Notes: generated by a model from the sequence alone, not told the origin. A DNA stretch of 64,000 nucleotides from JAPOXR01 sp965214695 (GCA_965214695.1 OZ243967.1:3596001-3660000), one strand, 5' to 3'; shown: positions 53,096 to 61,863, counted from the stretch's first letter. A program made the numbers and translations.

Positions 53096-54567
53096 TCGTT
53101 GCTCCCTTTTTGTTTGAATGACAGCCGCGGCTCGGTCCACTCCGGCACGCCCGCAGCTGCATGGATGTGCAAGATATCCGCCAGCGCCGCGGCAACGCCC
53201 GCCTCCGGCTCCGAGGATCGCCGGGCCGCAAGGTCGATATGGATCAGCAGATGCTCGCCGGTCGCCAATGTATCGCCGGCAGCGCTGGAAAGACGATGCA
53301 TCAGGTGCAGCTTCTTGCCCTCGCCGAGCAGGCAGCAGGTCTCGACACGGACCCGATCGCCGGCAAAGGCTTCACCGAGATGGCGGATATGGGTCTCGAG
53401 GGTAAAGTAGCTGTGGCCGGTTTCCACATATACGCGGTCGCAGCCAATTGCCTCCAGGAAGCTGTCAGTAGCCAGGCTGAAGATCTCGAGATATCTCGCC
53501 TCGTTCACGTGGCCATTGTAGTCGATCCAGTCGGGCGGAATGATTCGCTCGATGGTCGTCATCGGGCAGCAATCGAGGCCTCGATCAGGCTTGGTCGCAA
53601 CGCGGGCTTCGCAATCACGGAGAAACCGGCCAGCCCCCCAGTTGCGGTTCTTGAGCCCCCTGAGCATGGTGACCAGGTTGGCATCGCGGATTTCCTCGAG
53701 CTGCCCGATCGAATGCGAGCCGGATTGCTGGTCCGACTGGCAGCCGATCCTGGCGGCCAGCGCATCATCGAGATCGGGCACATCGGTCAGCCTGGTCCAT
53801 GGCGCCTTCAGATGCGGGCCGAATTGCCGGATGAAATGTTCCATTCCCTGTGGCCCGCCGGCAATCCGGTAGGTCTCGAACAGCCCCATTTGCGCCCATC
53901 TGAGGCCAAATCCCAGCGTGATGACCTCGTCGATCTCGGCGGTGGTGGCGACGTCATCCCTGATCAGCCACAATGCCTCTCGCCAGACCGCCTCGAGCAG
54001 CCTGTCGCCGAGATGGGCATCGATCTCGGCCCGAACCCTGAGCGGATGCATGCCGACCTGCCGCAGCACCGCCTCCGCCCTGTCGGCAAGCTTCGGATCA
54101 CTGGCACCCGACAGGACCAGTTCGACGACCGGAAGCAGGTAGACCGGGTTGAAGGGGTGGGCGACGACAATCTGGCCCGGATGTGAGGATCCCTGCTGCA
54201 AATCCGACGGCTTGAACCCGGATGTCGACGAGGCAATGACCGCGTCGGCAGGGCAGTGATCCTGGATGTGGCCGATTGTCGCAAGCTTCACCTCGAGTTG
54301 TTCGGGAACGCTCTCCTGGATCCAGGACGCATTCCCGACCGCCCCGGCGAGGTCGGTCGCAAAACTGACCCTGCCCATCGGCGGCAACAGCCCGTCATAG
54401 AGGGCAGGGTAGAATGTGCGGGCCCTGTCGATGGTCGCCTGCACGGCCTCCGCCTGCGGGCCGGGATCGAACACCGACACCTCCCAGCCATGCAGGGCAA
54501 ACCTTGCTGCCCAGCTGCCGCCGATGACTCCACCACCGACGATCGCCGCCGACTTCCTGTCGTCCAT
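53092..54567 (-). CDS. lcdH: L-carnitine dehydrogenase fused to a hotdog thioesterase (betainyl-CoA thioesterase)
   Basis: A 491-residue fusion. The N-terminal 3-hydroxyacyl-CoA dehydrogenase-type half has the NAD loop IVGGGVIGGSWAARFALHGW near 8-27, SSTSGFKPSDLQQ near 115 and HPFNPVYLLPVVELV near 138. The C-terminal half is a 4HBT thioesterase with DWIDYNGHVNEARYLEIF near 362. The dehydrogenase would form 3-dehydrocarnitine. The thioesterase would release glycine betaine from the betainyl-CoA that a BKACE enzyme makes, and such an enzyme lies at 7157-8071. ATG 54567 follows GGAGA. It is translationally coupled to pepF. Confidence 0.87.
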   Translation of the reverse strand: MDDRKSAAIVGGGVIGGSWAARFALHGWEVSVFDPGPQAEAVQATIDRARTFYPALYDGLLPPMGRVSFATDLAGAVGNASWIQESVPEQLEVKLATIGHIQDHCPADAVIASSTSGFKPSDLQQGSSHPGQIVVAHPFNPVYLLPVVELVLSGASDPKLADRAEAVLRQVGMHPLRVRAEIDAHLGDRLLEAVWREALWLIRDDVATTAEIDEVITLGFGLRWAQMGLFETYRIAGGPQGMEHFIRQFGPHLKAPWTRLTDVPDLDDALAARIGCQSDQQSGSHSIGQLEEIRDANLVTMLRGLKNRNWGAGRFLRDCEARVATKPDRGLDCCPMTTIERIIPPDWIDYNGHVNEARYLEIFSLATDSFLEAIGCDRVYVETGHSYFTLETHIRHLGEAFAGDRVRVETCCLLGEGKKLHLMHRLSSAAGDTLATGEHLLIHIDLAARRSSEPEAGVAAALADILHIHAAAGVPEWTEPRLSFKQKGSNE

Positions 54568-54848
54568 CCGGCCATCTCCATACCGACCTGCTGCCAAGTA
54601 TTGCCGCCGGGGTCGAGGTTCAATTGCAATTGCAGCCCCCGGCACGATTCGGACCGGCTTCCGCTGCCTCGACTGTCAGCGGCCAACAATTTTGGCGGGA
54701 TCCCGGTGATTCACAGCCCCACGGAACCAGCACATGGCGGCTGGCCACGACCGTTCAGTAGCCGGGACCTGCCCCATGGTGGCAGGGCCCGCAGACGAAC
54801 ACCGCCGCTAGTCCGCCGCCCCCGCCCCGCCAGCCGGGCCTGGCCGGG

Positions 54849-55456
54849 ATGCTGGCCAGCCAAGTGCTGACACCGCCGGAAGCGGTGCCGCCGGGCCAGG
54901 GCCGGCAGCTCTCGATGGCCGCGAGGGAGGCGCTCATGGGGACGCGGCTTTCCCTGTCCTCGGCGGAGGGCGGGCTCGTCTTCTGGCTGCCCGCGGCCCT
55001 TGCCAGCCGGGACGGGCAGGGCGTGGCACGCATCCTCGATGGCGAGACCACGCGCCTGGAGGCCTCGCTTGATGCTGCCATCCCCCATGGTGTGTATGAT
55101 GTCTCGGAACGGCTGCGGCTCTGGGCCACAATCGGCCATGACGGCCTCAAGCATGGCGGCGCCATTGCCAGGGCCGACCCTGAAAGCGGCTTCTCGCTCG
55201 ACATCGCCGGCCGCCGGCTCGTCGCCCTTGATGATGACGGGCGCGCCGAATGGGGAATTGCTGCCCGCCTCGGCTGGGACCCGGCACCGGAGACGGCACG
55301 CGGCCCGTCGGTGAGCATGAGGCAGGAGCGGGGGCGGCAAGGCCGATGGCGGCACCGGAACCGGCGTTCACGCTCGATTCGAGCCTGACCCGGCGGAAGG
55401 ATGGCGGCGGCGGGGTGCAACATCTGGTCGGGGTCGGGCTGGTGCTGCGCTGGTGA
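54849..55456 (+). pseudogene. Broken autotransporter-like outer-membrane beta-barrel gene
   Basis: The first frame (54849-55320) reads like the barrel domain of large alphaproteobacterial autotransporters: LRLWATIGHDGLKHGGAIA, then SLDIAGRRLVALDDDGRAEWGIAARLGWDP. After a frameshift the text continues in another frame (about 55330-55456) as FTLDSSLTRRKDGGGGVQHLVGVGLVLRW, ending in the aromatic residue typical of outer-membrane barrels. No passenger domain or signal peptide is found upstream, so this is a decayed C-terminal remnant. The 281 bases before it (54568-54848) hold nothing recognisable. Confidence 0.55.
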
Positions 55457-55463
55457 AGGGGTG

Positions 55464-55934
55464 CTACCCGGTATCGGCGGAGAGCCATCGGGCGAGGGCC
55501 TTGCCCGGGTCGGGGATTTCCAAGACGTCGCTGTACCAGTATTGCTGCCAGTCGGCCTCGGGCAGGCCGGTGAACAGCATCAGGTTCAGCGGATAGGTCT
55601 CGCTGTCGGTGCACCGGCGGAAATCGTCGCGGAACAGGAAGGTCGGCTTGCCCCAGGCGATGGCCATGCCCAACTCGACCATGACGCCTTCATCCGGAGG
55701 GCAGCCATTGACGATGGCAAAGGTGCCGTCGCTGTCGCGGACATCCCGCATGTCGGCCTGCCCGACCTCGTATGCCCAGCCGGGCGCGCTGAAATCGACC
55801 TGGTTGTTGCGCTCGAAGGGCTCCCAGACCTCGACACCCAGCTGCTCGAGGGCATTGCGGATGTCCACCAGGGGCCCGGATTTCTGCTGCAGTGAGAACC
55901 CGTACGGATTTGCCAGGTAGAGAGTTCTTGCCAT
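55464..55934 (-). CDS. Nucleoside 2-deoxyribosyltransferase family protein
   Basis: A 156-residue protein. It begins MARTLYLANPYGFSLQQ, the loop that binds the nucleoside, with GWAYEVGQADMRDVRDSD in the middle. The catalytic region NGCPPDEGVMVELGMAIAWGKP near 93-114 contains the family Glu. Members swap bases between deoxynucleosides or hydrolyse them in salvage. ATG 55934 follows GGAGA; an ATG at 55946 is further out. It diverges from the acetyltransferase gene. Confidence 0.85.
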   Translation of the reverse strand: MARTLYLANPYGFSLQQKSGPLVDIRNALEQLGVEVWEPFERNNQVDFSAPGWAYEVGQADMRDVRDSDGTFAIVNGCPPDEGVMVELGMAIAWGKPTFLFRDDFRRCTDSETYPLNLMLFTGLPEADWQQYWYSDVLEIPDPGKALARWLSADTG

Positions 55935-56078
55935 CTGTGTCTCCATGCAACGGTCGGCTGGCAGGATACAGATGGCGGCATTCGGGGGGCAACCGGATTT
56001 TTTCTCTGGGCCGGGGGTTTTCCGCCGCCGGGGTTTTCTTGTAGGCCACTTCGGGCAAGTTGACCCCAGGATAGCCGA

Positions 56079-56570
56079 ATGCACATTCGCCCTGCAATAT
56101 GCCGCGATCAGGCGGCAATTGCCGATATCTGGAATCTCGTGATCCGGGAGTCGATCTTTACCTTCAACAGCGTTGAAAGGACGGTCGAGGAGGTGGGGGC
56201 ATTGATCGGCGAGAAGCGACGAATTGGGCATCCTTTCCTGGTGGTCGAGGAGGATGGCGTCGTCGGCTTCGCAACCTATGGGCAATTCAGGTCCGGCCCA
56301 GGATATGCACAATCGATGGAAACGACGATTCACCTGCGTCCGGAGGTCCGGGGCAGGGGGGTTGGGCGGCAATTGCTCGACGAACTGGAAGATCGTGCCC
56401 GTTCGGGCGATGTCCATTGCCTGATTGCCGCGATCAGCGGCGAGAATGGCGGTGCGATTTCGTTTCATGAAGCGGTTGGCTACACGCATGTCGGTCGGAT
56501 ATCACAGGTCGGGCTCAAGTTCGGTCGCCGGTTCGATCTCGTGCTCATGCAGAAATTCATTGCCCGGTAG
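56079..56570 (+). CDS. GNAT acetyltransferase, phosphinothricin acetyltransferase-like
   Basis: A 163-residue GNAT enzyme: MHIRPAICRDQAAIADIWNLVIRES opens the fold, and TTIHLRPEVRGRGVGRQLLDELEDRA near 82-107 holds the acetyl-CoA pyrophosphate loop (RGRGVG). ENGGAISFHEAVGYTHVG near 126 is typical of the Pat/Bar and methionine-sulfoximine subgroup. The substrate is probably a small amine or amino acid analogue. It is followed 12 bases later by the TerB-DnaJ gene, so cotranscription is likely. Confidence 0.83.
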   Translation: MHIRPAICRDQAAIADIWNLVIRESIFTFNSVERTVEEVGALIGEKRRIGHPFLVVEEDGVVGFATYGQFRSGPGYAQSMETTIHLRPEVRGRGVGRQLLDELEDRARSGDVHCLIAAISGENGGAISFHEAVGYTHVGRISQVGLKFGRRFDLVLMQKFIAR

Positions 56571-56582
56571 GGCGGGTGCAGG

Positions 56583-57269
56583 ATGTCCATCTGGTCAAGA
56601 GTAGCCGAGTTCATCTCGCGGATTGCCAGCGCTGGCGCCGGCCTGTTCGATTCGCCCGACTCGTTTCGTCGCCAAGCCGACCGCCAAATCCGATTCACCA
56701 TCGCGGTGATCGCCCTCGGTGCCAAGCTTGCCAAGGCTGACGGCCAGGTAACGGTCGACGAGATCAGGGTGTTTCGCCAGGTCTTCCGGATTGAAGATTC
56801 GGAGCTGAAACACGCGGCACGGGTGTTCAATTTTGCCCGCCAGTCCACAGTCGGCTACGAGCATTATGCGCAGTCGGTGGCGACCATGTTCTCCAGCAAC
56901 CGCGAGCTGCTCCGGGGCGTCCTGGAAGGCCTGTTCCAGGTGGCGGTGGCGGATGGGAATCTCACCGATGCGGAGCAGGAATTCCTGCATCGAACCACCA
57001 GGATATTCGGGTTTTCCGAGCAGGCTTTCGACGGAATCCTGGCCCGGTATTCACCCGATGAACAGGAGAATCCGTACAAGGTTCTGGGTGTTGACCCAGA
57101 GGCATCGCTGGCGGAGGTCCGGGACCGGTGGCGGTCGCTGGTCAGAAAGAACCATCCCGATGTGCTGGTGGGGAAAGGACTTCCGCATGAAGCGGTCAGG
57201 GTGGCCGAAAAACGTCTTGCCGCGTATAATGATGCCTGGGCGAAGATCAGGGCCATGCACAGTCACTGA
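56583..57269 (+). CDS. DjlA-like protein with TerB and J domains
   Basis: A 228-residue protein. The TerB-like helical domain (FTIAVIALGAKLAKADGQVTVDEIRVFRQVF near 38-68, then a second copy of the acidic motif VAVADGNLTDAEQEFL near 121) leads to a C-terminal J domain ENPYKVLGVDPEASLAEVRDRWRSLVRKNHPDVL near 162-195, with the HPD motif. It is likely a DnaK co-chaperone. Unlike DjlA it lacks a membrane helix. ATG 56583 is close to the previous stop. Confidence 0.87.
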   Translation: MSIWSRVAEFISRIASAGAGLFDSPDSFRRQADRQIRFTIAVIALGAKLAKADGQVTVDEIRVFRQVFRIEDSELKHAARVFNFARQSTVGYEHYAQSVATMFSSNRELLRGVLEGLFQVAVADGNLTDAEQEFLHRTTRIFGFSEQAFDGILARYSPDEQENPYKVLGVDPEASLAEVRDRWRSLVRKNHPDVLVGKGLPHEAVRVAEKRLAAYNDAWAKIRAMHSH

Positions 57270-57388
57270 ACAGGCCGTCGGCCGACATTTTCGTCGCCGC
57301 CCGGTTCATCGCCAGCGGGATTGTCAGGATTATGCCGCCATGTCGTTTGCAGATCCTCGCCGGTGACATTGATGATGGGGAACGGACC

Positions 57389-58357
57389 ATGACAGCAGGG
57401 CGCAGCCAGTTGATCGAATGGCCGACAGCAATGGTGGCGTGCTGTTGCTACGGGCTGCTCATGGCGGCGGTCGGACCACTGGCAGAGTTTTCCGTTCCGG
57501 TGGCGGTGACCTTCACGGCGCTGCTGGCGGCGCTGCACTCGTCGCTGCAACACGAAGTCATTCACGGGCATCCATTCCGGAGCAGATTCTGGAGCGTGGC
57601 GCTGGTGTTTCCACCTGTCGGGCTGTTCATCCCCTTCGAGCGGTTTCGTGACACCCATCTCAAGCATCACCATGATCCGAATCTCACCGACCCCTACGAG
57701 GATCCAGAGACAAACTATCTCGACCCGGAGGTCTGGACGCGGCTGTCCCGTCCGTTGCAATTGCTGCTGAGGATCAACAATACGCTGCTCGGTCGCATGG
57801 CGCTGGGCCCGGCCATCTCGCAATTCGTGTTCATGCGTGACGATGCGCGCCGGGTGCTGGCCGGAGACGTGATGATCATGCGGGCCTGGCTCCTGCATGT
57901 CGTCGGCGCGGTGCCGGTTCTCTACTGGGTGGCAGAGTTCGGTTCGATGTCGCTTCCTGCCTATGTGCTGGCGGCGTATGGCGGCCTGTCGATCCTGAAG
58001 GTCAGGACATTTCTCGAGCACCGGGCACATGAAAGGCCGCGGGGCAGAACAGTGGTGGTCGATGACCGCGGCCCGCTGGCGCTCTTGTTCCTGAACAACA
58101 ATTTTCACCTCGTGCACCACATGCATCCAGGGGAAGCCTGGTACAAATTGCCGGCCATGTTCGACGGCGATCGGACGCGCTACCTGGGACGGAATGAGGG
58201 CTATGTCTACCGGAACTACCTGGAAGTCTTTGCCAGGCACCTTCTCGTTCCGAAAGATCCGGTTCCGCATCCGCTGTGGCGCCGGAGCCGCGAGGGTGGA
58301 CCCGGATCACGGCCTTCGCCGGCACCGAGTGGTGGGGACACGATCAGCCCGGTGTGA
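57389..58357 (+). CDS. Membrane fatty-acid-desaturase-type di-iron enzyme (second copy in window)
   Basis: A 322-residue protein with histidine clusters HEVIHGH near 55, HLKHHHD near 91 and NNFHLVHHMHP near 240. Hydrophobic segments (MVACCCYGLLMAAVGPLAEF, VTFTALLAALHSSL and others) support a membrane desaturase. The middle loop HHHDPNLTDPYEDPETNYLDP and the sequence overall are unrelated in detail to the desaturase at 29006-30085. The substrate is unknown. ATG 57389 was chosen over ATG 57332 because the extra residues look non-coding. It precedes the dipeptide ABC transporter. Confidence 0.82.
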   Translation: MTAGRSQLIEWPTAMVACCCYGLLMAAVGPLAEFSVPVAVTFTALLAALHSSLQHEVIHGHPFRSRFWSVALVFPPVGLFIPFERFRDTHLKHHHDPNLTDPYEDPETNYLDPEVWTRLSRPLQLLLRINNTLLGRMALGPAISQFVFMRDDARRVLAGDVMIMRAWLLHVVGAVPVLYWVAEFGSMSLPAYVLAAYGGLSILKVRTFLEHRAHERPRGRTVVVDDRGPLALLFLNNNFHLVHHMHPGEAWYKLPAMFDGDRTRYLGRNEGYVYRNYLEVFARHLLVPKDPVPHPLWRRSREGGPGSRPSPAPSGGDTISPV

Positions 58358-58396
58358 TAGATGTCCGGCGGTCCCCGGAGATCGGCAAATTCAGTC

Positions 58397-59344
58397 ATGC
58401 TACACTACCTGGTCAATCGTCTGGTCCTGCTTGCTGTCAGCCTGGCAGTCTCCAGCGTGGTCATATTCACGATTGTCGAGATCATTCCTGGTGATCCGGC
58501 CGCCTTCATGCTCGGGCTGAATGCCGCCCCGGATACGGTTGCCGCACTTCGGAACGAGCTTGGCCTGGTCGGCAATCCGGTGTCACGATATCTTGACTGG
58601 GCAGGCGGGATACTGACCGGTGATTTCGGCATTTCCTACACCTACCGGGTTCCGGTTTCCGAACTGATCAGGGACCGCATCGCGGTGTCGCTGCCGCTGG
58701 CGGTCCTTGCATTGTTGCTGTCAACGGGTATTGCCTTTCCGGTCGGGGTGATCGCCGCCACGCGGCGGGGCAGGGCAGCCGATCTCGGCATCATGGGCCT
58801 GGCCCAGTTGGGAATCGCCATTCCGAATTTCTGGTTTGCCATGCTGCTGGTGGCCGTGTTCTCGATCACCCTGAACTGGTTTTCGGCGGGTGGATTTGCC
58901 GGTTGGGATTCCGGATTGCTGCCTGGCCTGAATTCGCTGACCCTTCCTGCCATCGCCCTGGCCCTTCCGCAGGCGGCGATCATGTCCCGGGTCATGCGGT
59001 CGGCATTGATCGACACGCTGTCTCAGGATTACGTGCGCACGGCCCGGGCCAAGGGCCTGTCATATCGCCAGGCAACGCTTCGGCATGCGCTGCAAAACGC
59101 GCTGATCCCGGTGCTGACGATCATGGGATTGCAGTTTTCCTTCCTGCTGGCCGGCGCCATCATCATCGAAAACGTGTTCTTCCTGCCCGGCCTCGGACGG
59201 CTGATCTTCCAGGGAATCATCCAGCGTGATCTGGTCGTGGTGGAAAGCGTGGTGATGTTGCTGGTAGTTGCCGTCATACTGGTGAATTTCCTTGTTGACC
59301 TTGCCTATGCGGCGGTGGATCCGAGGCTGCGAGTTCGGCGATGA
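58397..59344 (+). CDS. dppB: Dipeptide-type ABC transporter permease, DppB type
   Basis: A 315-residue permease: MLHYLVNRLVLLAVSLAVSSVVIFTIVEI forms the first helix, and the loop QDYVRTARAKGLSYRQATLRHALQNALIPV near 208-237 is the EAA-type ATPase contact. IIIENVFFLPGLGRLIFQGI follows near 255. It joins DppC in peptide or nickel-type uptake. ATG 58397 was chosen as the start of the hydrophobic N terminus; ATG 58361 is possible. Its stop overlaps the next ATG as ATGA, at the head of a duplicated junction. Confidence 0.9.
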   Translation: MLHYLVNRLVLLAVSLAVSSVVIFTIVEIIPGDPAAFMLGLNAAPDTVAALRNELGLVGNPVSRYLDWAGGILTGDFGISYTYRVPVSELIRDRIAVSLPLAVLALLLSTGIAFPVGVIAATRRGRAADLGIMGLAQLGIAIPNFWFAMLLVAVFSITLNWFSAGGFAGWDSGLLPGLNSLTLPAIALALPQAAIMSRVMRSALIDTLSQDYVRTARAKGLSYRQATLRHALQNALIPVLTIMGLQFSFLLAGAIIIENVFFLPGLGRLIFQGIIQRDLVVVESVVMLLVVAVILVNFLVDLAYAAVDPRLRVRR

Positions 59345-59436
59345 GAGCTCCAGCCACGCCGGTGATCGGGCATGCGGCGGCGGACCCGCCATTGCGAGTT
59401 CGGCGATGAGAGTGCCCGCCACGCTGGCGACCGGGC
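59311..59436 (+). repeat. Tandem duplication of the dppB/dppC junction
   Basis: Copy 1 (59311-59371) and copy 2 (59376-59436) are 65 bases apart and about 80% identical. They share the 19-base exact core GCGAGTTCGGCGATGAGAG, which contains the dppB stop/start overlap ATGA. The duplication leaves an extra ATGA upstream of dppC and creates the mini-ORF at 59341-59409. Confidence 0.8.
59341..59409 (+). CDS. 22-codon mini-ORF bridging dppB and dppC
   Basis: Starting at ATG 59341, which overlaps the dppB stop as ATGA, the frame encodes MRAPATPVIGHAAADPPLRVRR. It ends at TGA 59407-59409, which overlaps the dppC start as ATGA. The C-terminal PPLRVRR copies the dppB C terminus PRLRVRR, and the N-terminal MRAPATPVIG copies the dppC start MRVPATLATG. 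It is thus a remnant of both neighbours made by duplication. Peptide function is not expected; coupling of translation is the inferred role. Confidence 0.45.
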   Translation: MRAPATPVIGHAAADPPLRVRR

Positions 59437-60227
59437 TGGCAATGTCATCCTTCTTTGTCCTGATCTCGCTGATCTCGCTGTTGTGGACGCCATTTCCGGT
59501 CGAATTGCTCGATATTCCCGGCCGGAACCAGCCGCCGAATTCCGGGCACTGGCTTGGAACCGACCATCTCGGGCGAGACATGCTGTCGATGCTCATGGCT
59601 GGCTCCCGGATCTCGATCGGCGTGGCGGTGCTGGCGGTCGGAATTGGCGTCGTAGTCGGGGTCCCCCTGGGCCTTGTGGCCGCCTCGTCCCATGGTTCGG
59701 TTCTCGACCAGCTCATCATGCGGGGCAATGACCTGGTATTTGCATTTCCATCCCTGGTTATCGCCATCCTGATCACGGCGGTGTTCGGGCCTTCGGCGAT
59801 CAATGCCATCATCGCCATCGGAATTTTCAATATTCCGGTATTTGCCAGGGTCACCAGGGGCGGAGCGCTGAGCCAGTGGACCCTTGACTACACGCTTGCC
59901 GCCCGGCTCGCCGGCAAGGGGACAGTTCTGATCTCGATCGAGCATGTGCTGCCGAACATCGCCAACCTGCTGATCGTGCAGGGAACGATCCAGTTTTCAC
60001 TCGGGATTCTCGCTGAGGCCGGCCTGTCCTATGTCGGCCTGGGTGCCCAGCCGCCAACTCCCAGCTGGGGGCGGATGCTCGCCGATGCCCAGACCATGAT
60101 CCATGTCGCCCCGAGGCTGGCCATTCTGCCGGGGTTGACCATCGTGGCAATGGTCATGGGTCTCAACCTTCTCGGAGACGGGCTGCGTGACTGGCTGGAT
60201 CCGAGATTGCAGGGGTCTTCCCGGTGA
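59406..60227 (+). CDS. dppC: Dipeptide-type ABC transporter permease, DppC type
   Basis: A 273-residue permease. HWLGTDHLGRDMLSMLMAGSRISI near 56-79 is the DppC signature, and ARLAGKGTVLISIEHVLPNIANLLI near 171 is the EAA loop. EAGLSYVGLGAQPPTPSWGRML lies near 207. ATG 59406 is chosen; the earlier ATG at 59341 is in another frame. The stop overlaps the ATPase GTG as GTGA. It pairs with DppB. Confidence 0.9.
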   Translation: MRVPATLATGLAMSSFFVLISLISLLWTPFPVELLDIPGRNQPPNSGHWLGTDHLGRDMLSMLMAGSRISIGVAVLAVGIGVVVGVPLGLVAASSHGSVLDQLIMRGNDLVFAFPSLVIAILITAVFGPSAINAIIAIGIFNIPVFARVTRGGALSQWTLDYTLAARLAGKGTVLISIEHVLPNIANLLIVQGTIQFSLGILAEAGLSYVGLGAQPPTPSWGRMLADAQTMIHVAPRLAILPGLTIVAMVMGLNLLGDGLRDWLDPRLQGSSR

Positions 60228-61813
60228 CCGTTCTGTCGGTGACACGTCTTGGCGTCTCGATCGGAGAGGCCGACATCCTGCAGGATGTCGGCTTCGACAT
60301 CGATGCCGGCAGCCGGTTCGGGGTGGTTGGCGAGTCCGGGTGCGGAAAATCGATGACCGCCCTTTCCATCATGGGATTGCTGCCACCGGAAGCCGCCTGC
60401 ACCGGTTCGGCAGAGCTCGCGGGCTGCGACCTTCTGGCGCTGTCGGAGCCGGAGATGTGCAAAATCAGGGGCAGGGAAATCGGCATGATTTTCCAGGAAC
60501 CGATGACGGCTCTCAATCCGGTTCGCACGATCGGTGACCAGGTCGCCGAGACCCTGATGGTGCACCGTGGCATCGGCCGTGGCGAGGCGCTGGATATCGC
60601 CGCCGGGAAACTCGAACGGGTCGGGATGCCGGCAGACCGGTTTCCCATGGATCTCTTTCCGCACGAACTCTCCGGTGGCCAGCGGCAACGGGTGTGCATT
60701 GCCATGGCCATTGCCCTCATGCCGAAATTGCTGATTGCCGACGAACCGACCACCGCACTCGACGTGTCGACCCAGTCTCGCATACTCGAATTGCTGTCAT
60801 CGCTGGTGGCCGATGACGGTATGTCGCTGATGCTGATTACCCATGATTTGGCAGTGATCGCACAGATGACCGACCGGACCATGGTCATGAAGGATGGCAG
60901 GATCGTCGAACTGGACGAGACCGAGTCACTGTTTCGACGCCGCCGCCACAATCATACCAGGCAGTTGCTGGCTGCATCCAGCCGGGCGCCGGAACGATCT
61001 GTTGACAGTGGAGGGGAGTGCGTGCTCTCGGTGCGCGACGTCGGTCGCGATTATGCCAGACCAGCCCGTCTCCTGGCGAAAGGGCGCCGGGTGCGCGCGG
61101 TTGACCGGGTCAGCTTCGAGTTGCGGCGAGGAGAGAGCCTCGGCCTGGTTGGCGAGTCGGGCTGTGGCAAGTCGAGCCTGGCACGGGCAATACTCGGCCT
61201 TGACCGGCTGCAGGAAGGGCGGGTTGCCGTCGGCCGGATACAGGTTGACCGGGAGCACGGTCTGCCGGTCGGGTCTCGCAGGAAAATCCAGGCCGTGTTC
61301 CAGGATCCCTATGGGTCGTTCAATCCCCGGCACCGGGTCGAAAGACTGGTTGGCGAACCGCTATACCTCCTGAACAAGAAGCTGCCCCGGAACCGCAAGC
61401 GCCAGCGCGTTGCCGATGCGCTGCAGGATGTCGGATTGCCGGAATCGGACATGCACAAATTTATTCACCAGTTCTCTGGCGGCCAGCGCCAGCGAATCGC
61501 CATCGCCCGCGCCCTGGTGCTGCGTCCGGATGTCATCGTGCTGGACGAAGCGGTGTCGGCGCTCGACGTGTCGATCCGGTCACAGATTCTCGAATTGCTT
61601 GACAGCCTGCAGCGGACATACGGGCTGTCCTACCTGCTCATCAGCCATGACCTGACTGTCGTCAGGGCTGTGACCGACCGGGTGTTGGTAATGCAGGAGG
61701 GCCGGATCGTGGAAGAGGGCAGGACCGCTGACGTGCTCTCCTCTCCCCGGCACCACACCACGAAATCCCTGCTGGACGCGGCCCCGACGATTCCCGCGGA
61801 GTGGCTCGCCTGA
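60224..61813 (+). CDS. Fused dipeptide ABC transporter ATPase (DppD-DppF in one chain)
   Basis: A 529-residue protein with two complete ATPase domains. Domain 1 has Walker A GESGCGKS near 37, the signature LSGGQRQRVCIAMAIAL near 148 and Walker B LIADEPTTALD near 170. Domain 2 has GESGCGKSS near 310, the signature FSGGQRQRIAIARALVL near 420 and VIVLDEAVSALD near 441. Dimers of two separate proteins normally do this work; here they are fused, as in some alphaproteobacterial Opp systems. The second Walker B reads DEAVSALD, where DEPTSALD is usual. The GTG start overlaps the dppC stop. Confidence 0.9.
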   Translation: MTVLSVTRLGVSIGEADILQDVGFDIDAGSRFGVVGESGCGKSMTALSIMGLLPPEAACTGSAELAGCDLLALSEPEMCKIRGREIGMIFQEPMTALNPVRTIGDQVAETLMVHRGIGRGEALDIAAGKLERVGMPADRFPMDLFPHELSGGQRQRVCIAMAIALMPKLLIADEPTTALDVSTQSRILELLSSLVADDGMSLMLITHDLAVIAQMTDRTMVMKDGRIVELDETESLFRRRRHNHTRQLLAASSRAPERSVDSGGECVLSVRDVGRDYARPARLLAKGRRVRAVDRVSFELRRGESLGLVGESGCGKSSLARAILGLDRLQEGRVAVGRIQVDREHGLPVGSRRKIQAVFQDPYGSFNPRHRVERLVGEPLYLLNKKLPRNRKRQRVADALQDVGLPESDMHKFIHQFSGGQRQRIAIARALVLRPDVIVLDEAVSALDVSIRSQILELLDSLQRTYGLSYLLISHDLTVVRAVTDRVLVMQEGRIVEEGRTADVLSSPRHHTTKSLLDAAPTIPAEWLA

Positions 61814-61863
61814 CTCCCGCCGGTTCCGGTCTCGGGACGGCAATGGCTGGCCGGTGTGACCGG

